Part shown: positions 9,095 to 16,710 of the stretch, piece after piece
Numbering within the stretch: the stretch's first letter is position 1
Layout: every line of letters begins with the position of its first letter
Source of the DNA: Labilithrix sp.
GTDB taxonomy: Bacteria; Myxococcota_A; Polyangia; Polyangiales; Polyangiaceae
Length of the DNA: 64,000 nt
Assembly: GCA_019637175.1 (NCBI GenBank)
Contig: JAHBWD010000003.1
Span: 1-64,000, forward strand
Direction of reading: 5' to 3'
The notes under the pieces: generated by a model
What the model saw: the letters and a program-made list of their open reading frames with translations, nothing else
Database searches by the model: none
What the model was told of the DNA's origin: nothing
Made by a program: the position numbers and the translations under genes

Positions 9095-9816
9095 TCGACA
9101 CGGCCGGCGTCGACCTCCTCTGCCTCGACGCCGGCAACACCGTCATCTTCCTCGATCACGCCCGCCTCGCGGATCTCGTCCGCGACGCGGGCGTCGTCGT
9201 CGACGCCGATGCGCTCGTGCGCACCGAAGGCGAAGCGAAGCGCCTCGCCGAGACGGGCGCGCTCCTCGACGTCGATTGGCGCCACCGCGATCGCCCCGGC
9301 GCCATCGCGTGGGGAAGGATGGTCGGCACCATCGCCGCGCGCGCCGGCCTCGATCACGCGCACGTCCCGGCGCTCCTCGACGCCGCGTGGCGCGTCCACG
9401 AGGTGAAGAACCTCTGGTGCAAGGTGCCGGGCGGCCTCGGCCCCGCGCTCGACGCGGTTCGCGCGCGAGGCGTCAAGGTGGCGATCATCTCCAACTCCGA
9501 GGGGATGCTCGATCGCCTCTTTCGCGATCTCGGCATCCTCGATCACTTCGATCTCGTCGTCGACAGCGGCAAGGTCGGCGTCGAGAAGCCCGATCCGGCG
9601 ATCTTCCGCGTCGCGATGGATCGCTTCGGCGCCGCGCCTTCGCGCACGCTCCACCTCGGCGACGTCTTCGCGACCGACATCCTCGGCGCGCGCGCGGCGG
9701 GGATCCGCCACGCGCTCATCGATCCGTACGGGCACTACGAGGGGCGTCACCTCGACGTCGCGCGCGTCCCCGGCGTCGTCGAGGTCGCGCGCGCGATCGA
9801 GGCTTCACCGCGCTGA
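9091..9816 (+). CDS. HAD-superfamily hydrolase, altered motif I
   Basis: The 241-residue protein has the HAD order of motifs. Motif I is '[10 protein letters not shown]' (Asp13), motif II is 'AIISNSEG', motif III Lys is in '[10 protein letters not shown]', and motif IV is '[13 protein letters not shown]'. The second Asp of DxD, the usual acid/base, is Gly15 here, so classical phosphatase chemistry may be weakened or altered. It is translationally coupled to ald through an ATGA overlap. The link to alanine metabolism is inferred from position only. It ends flush against the convergent Cys-rich lipoprotein gene. Confidence 0.85.
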   Translation: MIDTAGVDLLCLDAGNTVIFLDHARLADLVRDAGVVVDADALVRTEGEAKRLAETGALLDVDWRHRDRPGAIAWGRMVGTIAARAGLDHAHVPALLDAAWRVHEVKNLWCKVPGGLGPALDAVRARGVKVAIISNSEGMLDRLFRDLGILDHFDLVVDSGKVGVEKPDPAIFRVAMDRFGAAPSRTLHLGDVFATDILGARAAGIRHALIDPYGHYEGRHLDVARVPGVVEVARAIEASPR

Positions 9817-11250
9817 CTACTCGCAGGCCGAAGCGCACACCGACGCGAGGCAGCTATCGAAAGCATTGAACTTCGCGACGCCCGCCGCGTGTGTCGTCCT
9901 GCAGTTGTTCTGGCAGGTGGTGTTCGTGCCGCATCCGCCGAGGCAGCTCACGAGGTTCGAGCACGCCGCGTCGGCTTGGCAGGCCGCGCGTGAGCTGTTG
10001 CACGTCCCGCTCGAGGCGCTCGAGATGCACGACTCGCACGCGGCCTGCGAGCCGCCGCACTTGCCCGCGTTGCACGACTGGCTGCCGGGGCAGACGTTGC
10101 CGCACGTTCCGCAGTTCTCGGGATCGGTCTTGAGATCGGCGCAGGTGTCTCCGCAGATCGACTGCGTGCCCGGGCATCCCTGGAACGAGGCCGACTCGGT
10201 CGAGAACGTGACGAGATCGAGCCAGCCGTCGGGCTGCACCTCGGCGATCTCGAGCGTGCCCTTGGCCTTCTTGTCCTTGCGCGTCTCTTTGCGCTGGCGT
10301 GTGACGGTGATGGAGAGCGACTGCGTGCTCACCTCGCGCTCCGCGTCGGTCGTCTGCACGGCCTTCACGACGGCGCGCGGCACGTCGAACTTGCCGAGCG
10401 CGTCCTTCACCTTGCACGTGGCGCTGCCGCCGATGCCGCTGACGGTGACGAGGATCGTGTCCTCGCCCGCCGCCCACGCGATCGGGATCGAGCCGGTGCC
10501 GAAGATCTTCTCGCGCGGGATCTTCGCGAGCGTCGGCGTCGTCTGGAGGAACTTCGTCGCCTTGAACTTCTCGTCGAAGGCTTCGAAGCCCGCCTCGGTG
10601 GCGCCCGACGCCTGCACGTGGATCTCGGCGCCCGCGAGGAAGGGCGCGCCCTTGCCGTCGCTCTCGTAGGCGTACGGCGGAAAGAGCGTGATCGGCGTCG
10701 TCGTCCCGCTGAACGCGAGCGGTCCGGCGTCGAACGATTCGCGCTTCACGCACGTGGCCTTCGTGCTGGTGCCGCTCGACGGGAGCGTACAGACTTCGTC
10801 CGCGTCGCAAGCCTTGTCGCAGATCGCGACCTTCTTGCACACCGCCTTGCACGCGGTGTCCCAGCTACACGCCTCGCCCTCGCCGCAGCCGTTGGCCGAC
10901 GTCGTGACCTTGTTGCACTTGGGCGCCTTGACGATCTCGCAGCCTTCGAGCTTGGTCTTGCACGCGCGTCCGAGCATCGCGTCGGGGAGGAAGCTCGCGT
11001 GAACGACGGGCGTCGACCTGGTCGCCCCGGTCGCGACGGAGGCGTGCGACTCGCCGAGCACGATGCTTCCGAGCGAGTGCGGCGGCTGGTTGGCCGGATC
11101 GTCGTCCTCTTCTTCGGGCGACGTCTCGCCCGTGGGCAGGCCGTTGGGGTCGTTGGGGTTGCCGACGATCGTCTGCGACGAAGACGCGCACGCGACGACC
11201 ATCACACCGGCGAGCAAAGCGAACGAAGAAGAGAGAAAGCGAAGCTTCAT
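9817..11250 (-). CDS. Large Cys-rich lipoprotein with myxobacterial CG-rich motif
   Basis: The 477-residue protein has a lipobox (VMVVAC). Cys pairs are scattered through residues 95-165, then comes a beta-rich middle. The C-terminal 120 residues hold 'CGDTCADLKTDPENCGTCG', a cysteine motif that recurs in surface proteins of Myxococcota. About ten more Cys follow. Such proteins are probably disulfide-bonded and outer-membrane-anchored. The ATG at 11250 has a GGAGG 8 bases upstream. No enzymatic motif is seen. Confidence 0.75.
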   Translation of the reverse strand: MKLRFLSSSFALLAGVMVVACASSSQTIVGNPNDPNGLPTGETSPEEEDDDPANQPPHSLGSIVLGESHASVATGATRSTPVVHASFLPDAMLGRACKTKLEGCEIVKAPKCNKVTTSANGCGEGEACSWDTACKAVCKKVAICDKACDADEVCTLPSSGTSTKATCVKRESFDAGPLAFSGTTTPITLFPPYAYESDGKGAPFLAGAEIHVQASGATEAGFEAFDEKFKATKFLQTTPTLAKIPREKIFGTGSIPIAWAAGEDTILVTVSGIGGSATCKVKDALGKFDVPRAVVKAVQTTDAEREVSTQSLSITVTRQRKETRKDKKAKGTLEIAEVQPDGWLDLVTFSTESASFQGCPGTQSICGDTCADLKTDPENCGTCGNVCPGSQSCNAGKCGGSQAACESCISSASSGTCNSSRAACQADAACSNLVSCLGGCGTNTTCQNNCRTTHAAGVAKFNAFDSCLASVCASACE

Positions 11251-11376
11251 GACCTAAGAACCTCCAGGGGACGCCCTTGCTACGGCGTCGACGTCGCGCA
11301 CCTTCCCGGTACGCGTACGCTGCCAGCGGACATCACGGAGGTTGCGCGCCGGAGACGGCGGGAGTAATCGCAAGGG

Positions 11377-11808
11377 ATGTTGCGTACCTATCTCGCTTCC
11401 CTCCTCTCGATCGCGGCCCTCGCGAGCTGTGGAACGGACGGTGCGAGCGACGTCGGGCTCGTCGGGGTATTCGAAGCCGTGCAGCCCCGATCGGCGGGCG
11501 ACTCGTCGACGATGCGCTACTGGTTCAGCGACGACGGCTCATGGGGCCGGGTCGTCCGCGAGACGATCGGCGGTTCACCGCGCGACACGTGCGCGGTCAC
11601 CGCCGAGGCGCGCTACGTCGTCGAGGGCGCGAGCGTCGAGCTCCGTCACGGATCTTCTTCCGACAGGCGGAAGTTCTCGCTCGCCGAAGAACGCGCGGTC
11701 CTGAAGCTCGATCCGCCCGACGCCTTCACCGACGGAACCGCCGTCGCGCAGTTCAAGCGCGTCGAGGGCGCGAGCGCAAAGCGCACGTGCACCACCGCGT
11801 TCGAGTGA
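11377..11808 (+). CDS. Small lipoprotein of unknown function
   Basis: The 143-residue protein has a lipobox at 'AALASC'. The mature part is a short, probably all-beta domain with two Cys (near residues 74 and 138) that could pair. I recognise no family. A TAATCG element 6 bases before the ATG suggests a leaderless transcript. It is convergent with the SRPBCC-like lipoprotein gene, 3 bases away. Confidence 0.65.
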   Translation: MLRTYLASLLSIAALASCGTDGASDVGLVGVFEAVQPRSAGDSSTMRYWFSDDGSWGRVVRETIGGSPRDTCAVTAEARYVVEGASVELRHGSSSDRRKFSLAEERAVLKLDPPDAFTDGTAVAQFKRVEGASAKRTCTTAFE

Positions 11809-11811
11809 CCC

Positions 11812-12552
11812 TCAAGGAGGCGGAGGCGGCGCGGTCGTCCGCCGAAGCGCGTTGACGGCGTCGCCGCACGCGTCGCGCAGCTCTTCGTCGAGGTTCGACT
11901 GCGGCGCGGGGATGTTCAGCGAGAGGACGAGATCGCAGACCATCACCGTGTTCGCCTCGTCGGGCCCCGGCCGCACGGTGAACGCGATGTGCATCCCCTT
12001 GATGTTGCCCTTCACGAAGTGGCCTTCGATGACCTCGCCGCCGCCCTGCGCCTTCTGCGCGGCGGAGAAGCGCGTGACGTACCAGATCGTCACGAGGCCC
12101 TTCATGATCGGGAGCTGGAAGTAGACGTCGGTGCCCGCGCGGCTCTTGTCGACGACGCTCACCTTCTTGAACTTCGGCCCCGCGAGATCCTTGTAGTGAC
12201 CGAAGTCGGAGAGGCGCGTGCGTACGACGTCGTACGGCGCGCCGACGAAGCCTTCGGCGTGGCCGTAGCGCTCGGTCTTGCCCGGCGGCGTCCAGTTCGT
12301 GCGGATCGGCCCCGGGTCTCTCCTGAGGCGCTCGATCTGCGCGGCCTTCTCCTCCAGCGAGGGCGCGGGCGCGAACGGCCACGCGTCGAGCGCCGCGCTC
12401 GCCGCGGGATCCGCCGGCGCAGCGGCCAGCGGCGCCCCCGGCGCGATCGGCGCGCCGGGCGTCGCGGCGTGCGACCCCTCGGAAGGGGCCGCGCACGCGA
12501 TCGCGCACGACGACAAGATCGAGAGGAGCGCGCTCCGAACGGACCAGCCCAT
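11812..12552 (-). CDS. SRPBCC/START-like lipoprotein
   Basis: The 246-residue protein has a lipobox (CAIACA) and an Ala/Pro-rich linker to about residue 60. A domain then reads like the SRPBCC/polyketide-cyclase fold: 'GAPYDVVRTRLSDFGHYKDL', 'VYFQLPIMKGLVTIWYVTRF', and a final helix 'DEELRDACGDAVNALRR'. This fold makes a hydrophobic pocket for lipids or aromatic ligands. An exported, lipid-anchored version suggests envelope lipid handling, but no ligand can be named. Its start lies 29 bases from the divergent dehydrogenase gene. Confidence 0.7.
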   Translation of the reverse strand: MGWSVRSALLSILSSCAIACAAPSEGSHAATPGAPIAPGAPLAAAPADPAASAALDAWPFAPAPSLEEKAAQIERLRRDPGPIRTNWTPPGKTERYGHAEGFVGAPYDVVRTRLSDFGHYKDLAGPKFKKVSVVDKSRAGTDVYFQLPIMKGLVTIWYVTRFSAAQKAQGGGEVIEGHFVKGNIKGMHIAFTVRPGPDEANTVMVCDLVLSLNIPAPQSNLDEELRDACGDAVNALRRTTAPPPPP

Positions 12553-12561
12553 CGCCGGCCC

Positions 12562-12567
12562 ATGGTA
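12562..12567 (-). promoter_or_regulatory. -10-like element (TACCAT) of the SRPBCC gene
   Basis: TACCAT on the minus strand ends 9 bases before the ATG at 12552. It overlaps the opposing -10 at 12566-12571. Confidence 0.35.
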
Positions 12568-12571
12568 GCGT
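12566..12571 (+). promoter_or_regulatory. -10-like element (TAGCGT) of the dehydrogenase gene
   Basis: TAGCGT ends 10 bases before the ATG at 12582. No Shine-Dalgarno sequence is present. Confidence 0.35.
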
Positions 12572-12581
12572 AGGCCGCGAA

Positions 12582-13646
12582 ATGGCGCTCATCGCGATCA
12601 TCCCCGGCGACGGGATCGGCCCCGAGGTGATGGGGCACGCCCGCCGCCTGCTCGAGCACTACCGCGACGCTCGAAAGCTGCCGCTCGAGCTGTGGCAGCT
12701 CGACCTCGGCGCCGATCGCTTCCTCCGCGACGGCACGACGTTCCCCGCCGACGTCGCGAAGCGCATCCACGAAGAGGCGCGCGCGGTGCTCCTCGGCGCG
12801 CTCGGCGATCCGCGCGTGCCGAACCTCGAGTACGCGCGCGACATCCTGTTCGGGTTGCGCTTCGGGCTCGATCTCTACGCGAACGTGCGGCCCGTGAAGG
12901 CGCTCTCCGATCGCCTCGTGCCGCTCAAGAACCGTAGCGCGAGAGACGTCGACTTCGTCGTCTTCCGCGAGAACACCGAGGGCATCTACGTCGGCGTCGG
13001 CGGTCAGTTCAAGAAGGGCACGGCCGACGAGATCGCGATCAACGAAGACATCAACACGCGCAAGGGCGTCGAGCGCCTCATTCGCGCGGGCTTCGAGCAC
13101 GCGAAGCGGCACGGCAAGAAGACCGTGCACATGGCCGACAAGTCGAACGCCATGAAGCACGCGCACGAGCTCTGGTACCGGTGCTTCTTCGAGGTCGCGA
13201 AGGAGTACCCGGGCATCGAGGCCAAGCACGTCTACGTCGACGCGCTCTGCCTCTACCTCGTGCAAGATCCGCGGCCCTTCGAGGTCGTCGTCACCAACAA
13301 CCTCTTCGGCGACATCGTCACCGATCTCGGCGCCGGCCTCCAAGGCGGGCTCGGCATGGCGGCTTCCGCCAACGTGCACTACGCCGATCCGAAGCGCGTC
13401 GCGATGTTCGAGCCGGTCCACGGCTCGGCGCCGCCGCTCGTGGGCAAGAACCTCGCGAACCCCATCGCGAGCTTCCTCACGGTGGGGATGATGCTCTCGC
13501 ACCTCGGCTACGCCGAAGAAGAAGCGCGCATCGAGGCGGCGTGCGCGAAGGCCGTCGAGTCGGGCAACGTGACGCCCGACGCCGGAGGCGCCAAGGGCAC
13601 CACCGAGGTCGCCGATTGGGTCCTCGCCGAGCTGGGTGCCCGATGA
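12582..13646 (+). CDS. Isocitrate/isopropylmalate-type decarboxylating dehydrogenase
   Basis: The 354-residue protein is a beta-decarboxylating dehydrogenase. It opens with 'IAIIPGDGIGPEVM', has the substrate-site 'YANVRPV', 'VFRENTEGIYVG', 'KSNAMKHAHELW', the metal-binding Asp in 'DALCLYLV', 'TNNLFGDIVTDLGAGLQGGLG', and the NAD-site 'EPVHGSAP'. These motifs fit NAD-dependent isopropylmalate, isocitrate, homoisocitrate or tartrate dehydrogenases. No other leu gene is nearby, so I do not assign a substrate. Confidence 0.88.
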   Translation: MALIAIIPGDGIGPEVMGHARRLLEHYRDARKLPLELWQLDLGADRFLRDGTTFPADVAKRIHEEARAVLLGALGDPRVPNLEYARDILFGLRFGLDLYANVRPVKALSDRLVPLKNRSARDVDFVVFRENTEGIYVGVGGQFKKGTADEIAINEDINTRKGVERLIRAGFEHAKRHGKKTVHMADKSNAMKHAHELWYRCFFEVAKEYPGIEAKHVYVDALCLYLVQDPRPFEVVVTNNLFGDIVTDLGAGLQGGLGMAASANVHYADPKRVAMFEPVHGSAPPLVGKNLANPIASFLTVGMMLSHLGYAEEEARIEAACAKAVESGNVTPDAGGAKGTTEVADWVLAELGAR

Positions 13647-13810
13647 AGCGTTTTCGGAAAATCACCCCCAAGGCGGCCGGGCCCAGCCGTGTCGGACGCC
13701 GGACCATCTGACACTCGGCCCCTCCCGCGTCCCCTCCTTGTCACATAAAAGGGTGACGCCGCGAAGAGCGGGAACTTCTGTGGCGTAGATCTGTCTGGCG
13801 GCTAGGCTTT

Positions 13811-13830
13811 GGGGGAAACTTTTGTCCCCC
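13811..13830 (+). other. Hairpin in the leader of the TPR gene
   Basis: GGGGGA and TCCCCC form a 6-base-pair stem over an 8-base loop. It lies just after a TAGGCT -10-like element (13803-13808), so it would sit at the very 5' end of the transcript. Its function is unknown. Confidence 0.3.
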
Positions 13831-13864
13831 GAGCCCGTCCAACAGGCTCGCCGCCTTCCGGAGG

Positions 13865-14407
13865 ATGACGACGCAGATGGGGCTCAGGGGTTGGAACGTC
13901 GCGGTTCTCTTGGCCATCGGCGCCATCTGGCTCGCCGGCTCGACGCAGCGCGAAAAGCGCGTCGTCGGCGACGCCCACACCGACCGCGTCGCCCTCCTCG
14001 AGGCGCAGGCCGCCGCGAGCCCCTCCGATCCGGCTCGCGTGCGCGAGCTCGCGCAGGCGTACCTCGACGCTCGGGCCCCCGGCATGGCCCTCGCTGCGAT
14101 CGAGCGCGCGCCCGAGGCCGTCCGCGCCGAGCCGGCGGTCGACCACCTTTACGCACGTGCCCTTCTCGATCAGGGCCGCGCGGCCGAGGCGCTCGCGGCC
14201 GAGCGCCGCGTCCTCGCCCGGTGCGCCGATCCTGCGCTCGACGCGCCGGTCTGCTCCACGTATCTCATCGCCTCGGCCACGCGCCGCGCGGAGATCCTCG
14301 AGCAGCTCGTGTCGCTCGGCGTCGAGGACGCCAACGCCCACCCGGAGGCCTCGAGCCTCGCCTACCAGAACGCGACCCGGCAGGTGAGCTTCTCCGCCGC
14401 GCGCTGA
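13865..14407 (+). CDS. Membrane-anchored TPR-like protein
   Basis: The 180-residue protein has one N-terminal membrane helix ('WNVAVLLAIGAIWLAGS') and then a helical region with TPR-like spacing ('PARVRELAQAYLDARAPGMALAAIE', 'HLYARALLDQGRAAEALAAERRVL'). TPR repeats mediate protein contacts. The ATG at 13865 directly abuts GGAGG, so the in-frame ATG at 13877, 12 bases after that site, may be the real start. Two Cys near residues 119 and 128 could bond outside the cytoplasm. No partner can be named. Confidence 0.7.
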   Translation: MTTQMGLRGWNVAVLLAIGAIWLAGSTQREKRVVGDAHTDRVALLEAQAAASPSDPARVRELAQAYLDARAPGMALAAIERAPEAVRAEPAVDHLYARALLDQGRAAEALAAERRVLARCADPALDAPVCSTYLIASATRRAEILEQLVSLGVEDANAHPEASSLAYQNATRQVSFSAAR

Positions 14408-14510
14408 TTCGCGCAAAGCGTGCATTATACATGTAATTTCGTTCGCGTCTCTCGACCTCGTTTTCGTGGCCTCGTGCAGCAGCGCCCCGTATGACTCTCG
14501 AGGAGGTCCG

Positions 14511-15350
14511 TTGAACCGTTCGCGCGCACGCCTGGTCCTCTCGAGCGCCGCCCTCGTCGCGGCGTCGACGGCCACCGGCTGCGCGACCCAAGGCCGAACG
14601 CGGGTGAGCGTGCGCCCGTCGGCGACCGAGATCGCCAGCGAAGAGCGCCTCCTCCAGCAGCCGTTCGCGCTCGCAGTCCCCGAAGACGCGATCGTGCGCG
14701 TCGTCGGCCCCAACATGACGTGCACGGGCACGGTGATCGAAGACGATCTGATCCTCACGGCGCACCACTGCCTCGTCGATCGCGGGCCGCGCGGCGAGTT
14801 CACCAAGCGCCTCCTCGATCCTTCGCAGGTGCGCGTCGAGCTCGGCGGCGGCCACTTCGCGTGGGGCGAGGTGTCGTCGCGCGCGATCGTGGCGCCTCCG
14901 TGCGGCGAAGCAGGCGGCGCGGGCGACGTCGCGGTCATCGTGCTTTCGCGCAAGCTCGTCGGCCTCTCGACGATGAAGCCGCGCCTCGAGGCGCCGCCGA
15001 AGGTCGGCGAAGAGGTGCACCCGGTCGGCTTCGGCCGCTGCGCGCTCTCGCCCGACGGCATCCGCCGCAAGGAGCGCGCAGGCGGCAACATCCGCGCGAT
15101 CACCGGCGAGACGATGCACCTCGACGCGTCGGTCTGCCCGGGCGACTCCGGCGGGCCCGTCTTCGCGCAGGGCACGCGCGACATCGTCGGCGTCGTGAGC
15201 CTCTCGGCGATGGATCACGACGAGCGCACGCGCGGCCCTTCGGTGATGGCGCGCGTCGACGCGTACCGCCTCGTGTTCGCGCACGCGCGCCTCATCTCCG
15301 ACGGCCTCGCCCCGAACGAGCTCCCGCCCCTCGACTGCGGCTCGCGCTGA
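14511..15350 (+). CDS. Trypsin-like serine protease (S1) lipoprotein
   Basis: The 279-residue protein has a lipobox (TATGC) and a chymotrypsin fold. The catalytic His is in 'LILTAHHC', Asp in 'GAGDVAVIVL', and Ser in 'VCPGDSGGPVF'. The TTG at 14511 is chosen because a strong GAGGAGGT ribosome site precedes it and the signal peptide then begins at once. The frame's earlier ATG at 14466 has no such site. It is a likely periplasmic or surface protease with an unknown substrate. Confidence 0.9.
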   Translation: MNRSRARLVLSSAALVAASTATGCATQGRTRVSVRPSATEIASEERLLQQPFALAVPEDAIVRVVGPNMTCTGTVIEDDLILTAHHCLVDRGPRGEFTKRLLDPSQVRVELGGGHFAWGEVSSRAIVAPPCGEAGGAGDVAVIVLSRKLVGLSTMKPRLEAPPKVGEEVHPVGFGRCALSPDGIRRKERAGGNIRAITGETMHLDASVCPGDSGGPVFAQGTRDIVGVVSLSAMDHDERTRGPSVMARVDAYRLVFAHARLISDGLAPNELPPLDCGSR

Positions 15351-15355
15351 CCGAG

Positions 15356-16153
15356 CTACGGCTTACGAAGCGCGCGGAAGTGGCCGACGATCTTGCCCTT
15401 GCCCATCGAGTCTCGCTCGACGGGGAACGGCCCGCCGTTCTCGATGATGAGCGGGAAGCCGCGCGGGCCGATGCGGTCGCTGACGATGCCCGCGTGCTCG
15501 GGCATCGCGAGGCGGCTCCACTGCCACGCGATGAACAGGATGTCGCCCGGACGGAACGAGGCTTTGTCGCGGATGTCCGTGTTGAGCGAGAGCGCGTTGC
15601 GCTGGAAGAACGTGAACATCGTCGACACGCGCCGGTGATCGATGTTCGCGTCGATCGACGTGAGGCCGTACGCGCCCATGTCGCGCACGATGTCGTCGTG
15701 GACGAGCTCCTGGAGATCGACGCCGATCTCGCGCAGCGAGCGGACGACGACGTCGGTGCACGCGCCGCGATTCTCGGGGACGTCGCCCATCGGGTAGCTC
15801 GACGTCTGCGCCCACGTGGCGTCGTAGATCGTGACCTTGTCGAGCTCGAGCCGCGCGCGCGTGACGATGGCCTTCTCTTCGTCGCGCGTGAGCGACGAGC
15901 GCGGCGCGGCGGTGTTGAAGACCGAAGCGAACACGGTCGGCGGCTTCGTCGGGCCCGTCGGCTCGACGCTCATGGGTACCGGCGTCAGCTCACCGGGCGG
16001 CGGATCCGTCTCGGCCGCCGCCGCGTCGCGCGGACCTCGCCCGCGCGCGGTCGACACGACGAGCACGAGGACCATCAGCCCGAGCACCAATGCCCAGACG
16101 AGGTTCTTCAGGTTTTGGAGGGACGCGGGAGCGTCCTCCGGAGGATCAGACAC
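15356..16153 (-). CDS. DUF1287 family protein, membrane-anchored
   Basis: The 265-residue protein has one N-terminal membrane helix (residues 17-34) and a Pro/Thr-rich linker. A C-terminal domain then carries the DUF1287 pattern: 'YPMGDVPENRGACTDVVVRSLREIGVDLQ', 'VHDDIVRDM', 'NIDHRRVSTMFTFFQ' and 'FRPGDILFIAW'. The Cys in 'GACTDV' with later His residues recalls the NlpC/P60-like amidase fold, so a cell-wall or peptide hydrolase role is plausible. The GTG at 16153 starts the predicted protein. It ends 5 bases from the convergent protease gene. Confidence 0.85.
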   Translation of the reverse strand: MSDPPEDAPASLQNLKNLVWALVLGLMVLVLVVSTARGRGPRDAAAAETDPPPGELTPVPMSVEPTGPTKPPTVFASVFNTAAPRSSLTRDEEKAIVTRARLELDKVTIYDATWAQTSSYPMGDVPENRGACTDVVVRSLREIGVDLQELVHDDIVRDMGAYGLTSIDANIDHRRVSTMFTFFQRNALSLNTDIRDKASFRPGDILFIAWQWSRLAMPEHAGIVSDRIGPRGFPLIIENGGPFPVERDSMGKGKIVGHFRALRKP

Positions 16154-16356
16154 GGTGGATCACCGAGCAACCAGAGTGCCAAGCTCCATCTTCTCGCCGA
16201 CTTGCCCGCCGCGCCAGGAAACATCACGTTTCCGCAGGCGCGCTCTCGAGCGATCCGCTGTACGCGGAATCGCGTGATACCAGAATTGCCCATCCCCTGG
16301 ATCGACGCTATACCAGGCGGCGACCCCAATCCCGTGGGTAGCCTCTTCGAAGCGAA

Positions 16357-16710
16357 GTGACGGACGCGAAGCGGAGCAAGGTCGTGTGGGGCGTGGCGGC
16401 GCTGGGCGCGCTCGCCGTCGCCGTCTTCCTGAGCGGAGGGCTCGGTGGCCGCGAGGCGACGCCGAAGCCCGCGGCCACGCCGACGGTGCCGACCATCACC
16501 ACGACGGCGACCACCACCACGATCGCGACGGCGACCGCAGAGCCCCCGTCGTCGGCGGCGCCGCAGGCGACGACCGCGCCCGCCGAGATCGCGACCACGG
16601 AGCCGACGCCGATGGGCGCCGCGAGCGCGATCAAGGCGATCGCGACGGAGGCCCCGACCGAGCCGGGCTTCCACAAGAAGCTCCGCAATCGACCGACCGA
16701 AGATCGGTGA
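16357..16710 (+). CDS. Short Thr/Ala/Pro-rich membrane protein
   Basis: The 117-residue frame (GTG start) has one membrane helix (residues 10-27). A low-complexity Thr/Ala/Pro tract and a basic C-terminus ('FHKKLRNRP') follow. It could be a wall-spanning or anchoring peptide. There is no family match that I recognise. It abuts the convergent chemoreceptor stop codon. Because it is low complexity in high-GC DNA, its reality is uncertain. Confidence 0.45.
   Translation: MTDAKRSKVVWGVAALGALAVAVFLSGGLGGREATPKPAATPTVPTITTTATTTTIATATAEPPSSAAPQATTAPAEIATTEPTPMGAASAIKAIATEAPTEPGFHKKLRNRPTEDR

Noticed and set aside
13643..13711. A 22-codon basic ORF coupled by ATGA to the dehydrogenase stop.
   Set aside because: Its coupling is attractive, but it is too short to judge, with no ribosome site, codon signal or homologue that I can point to.
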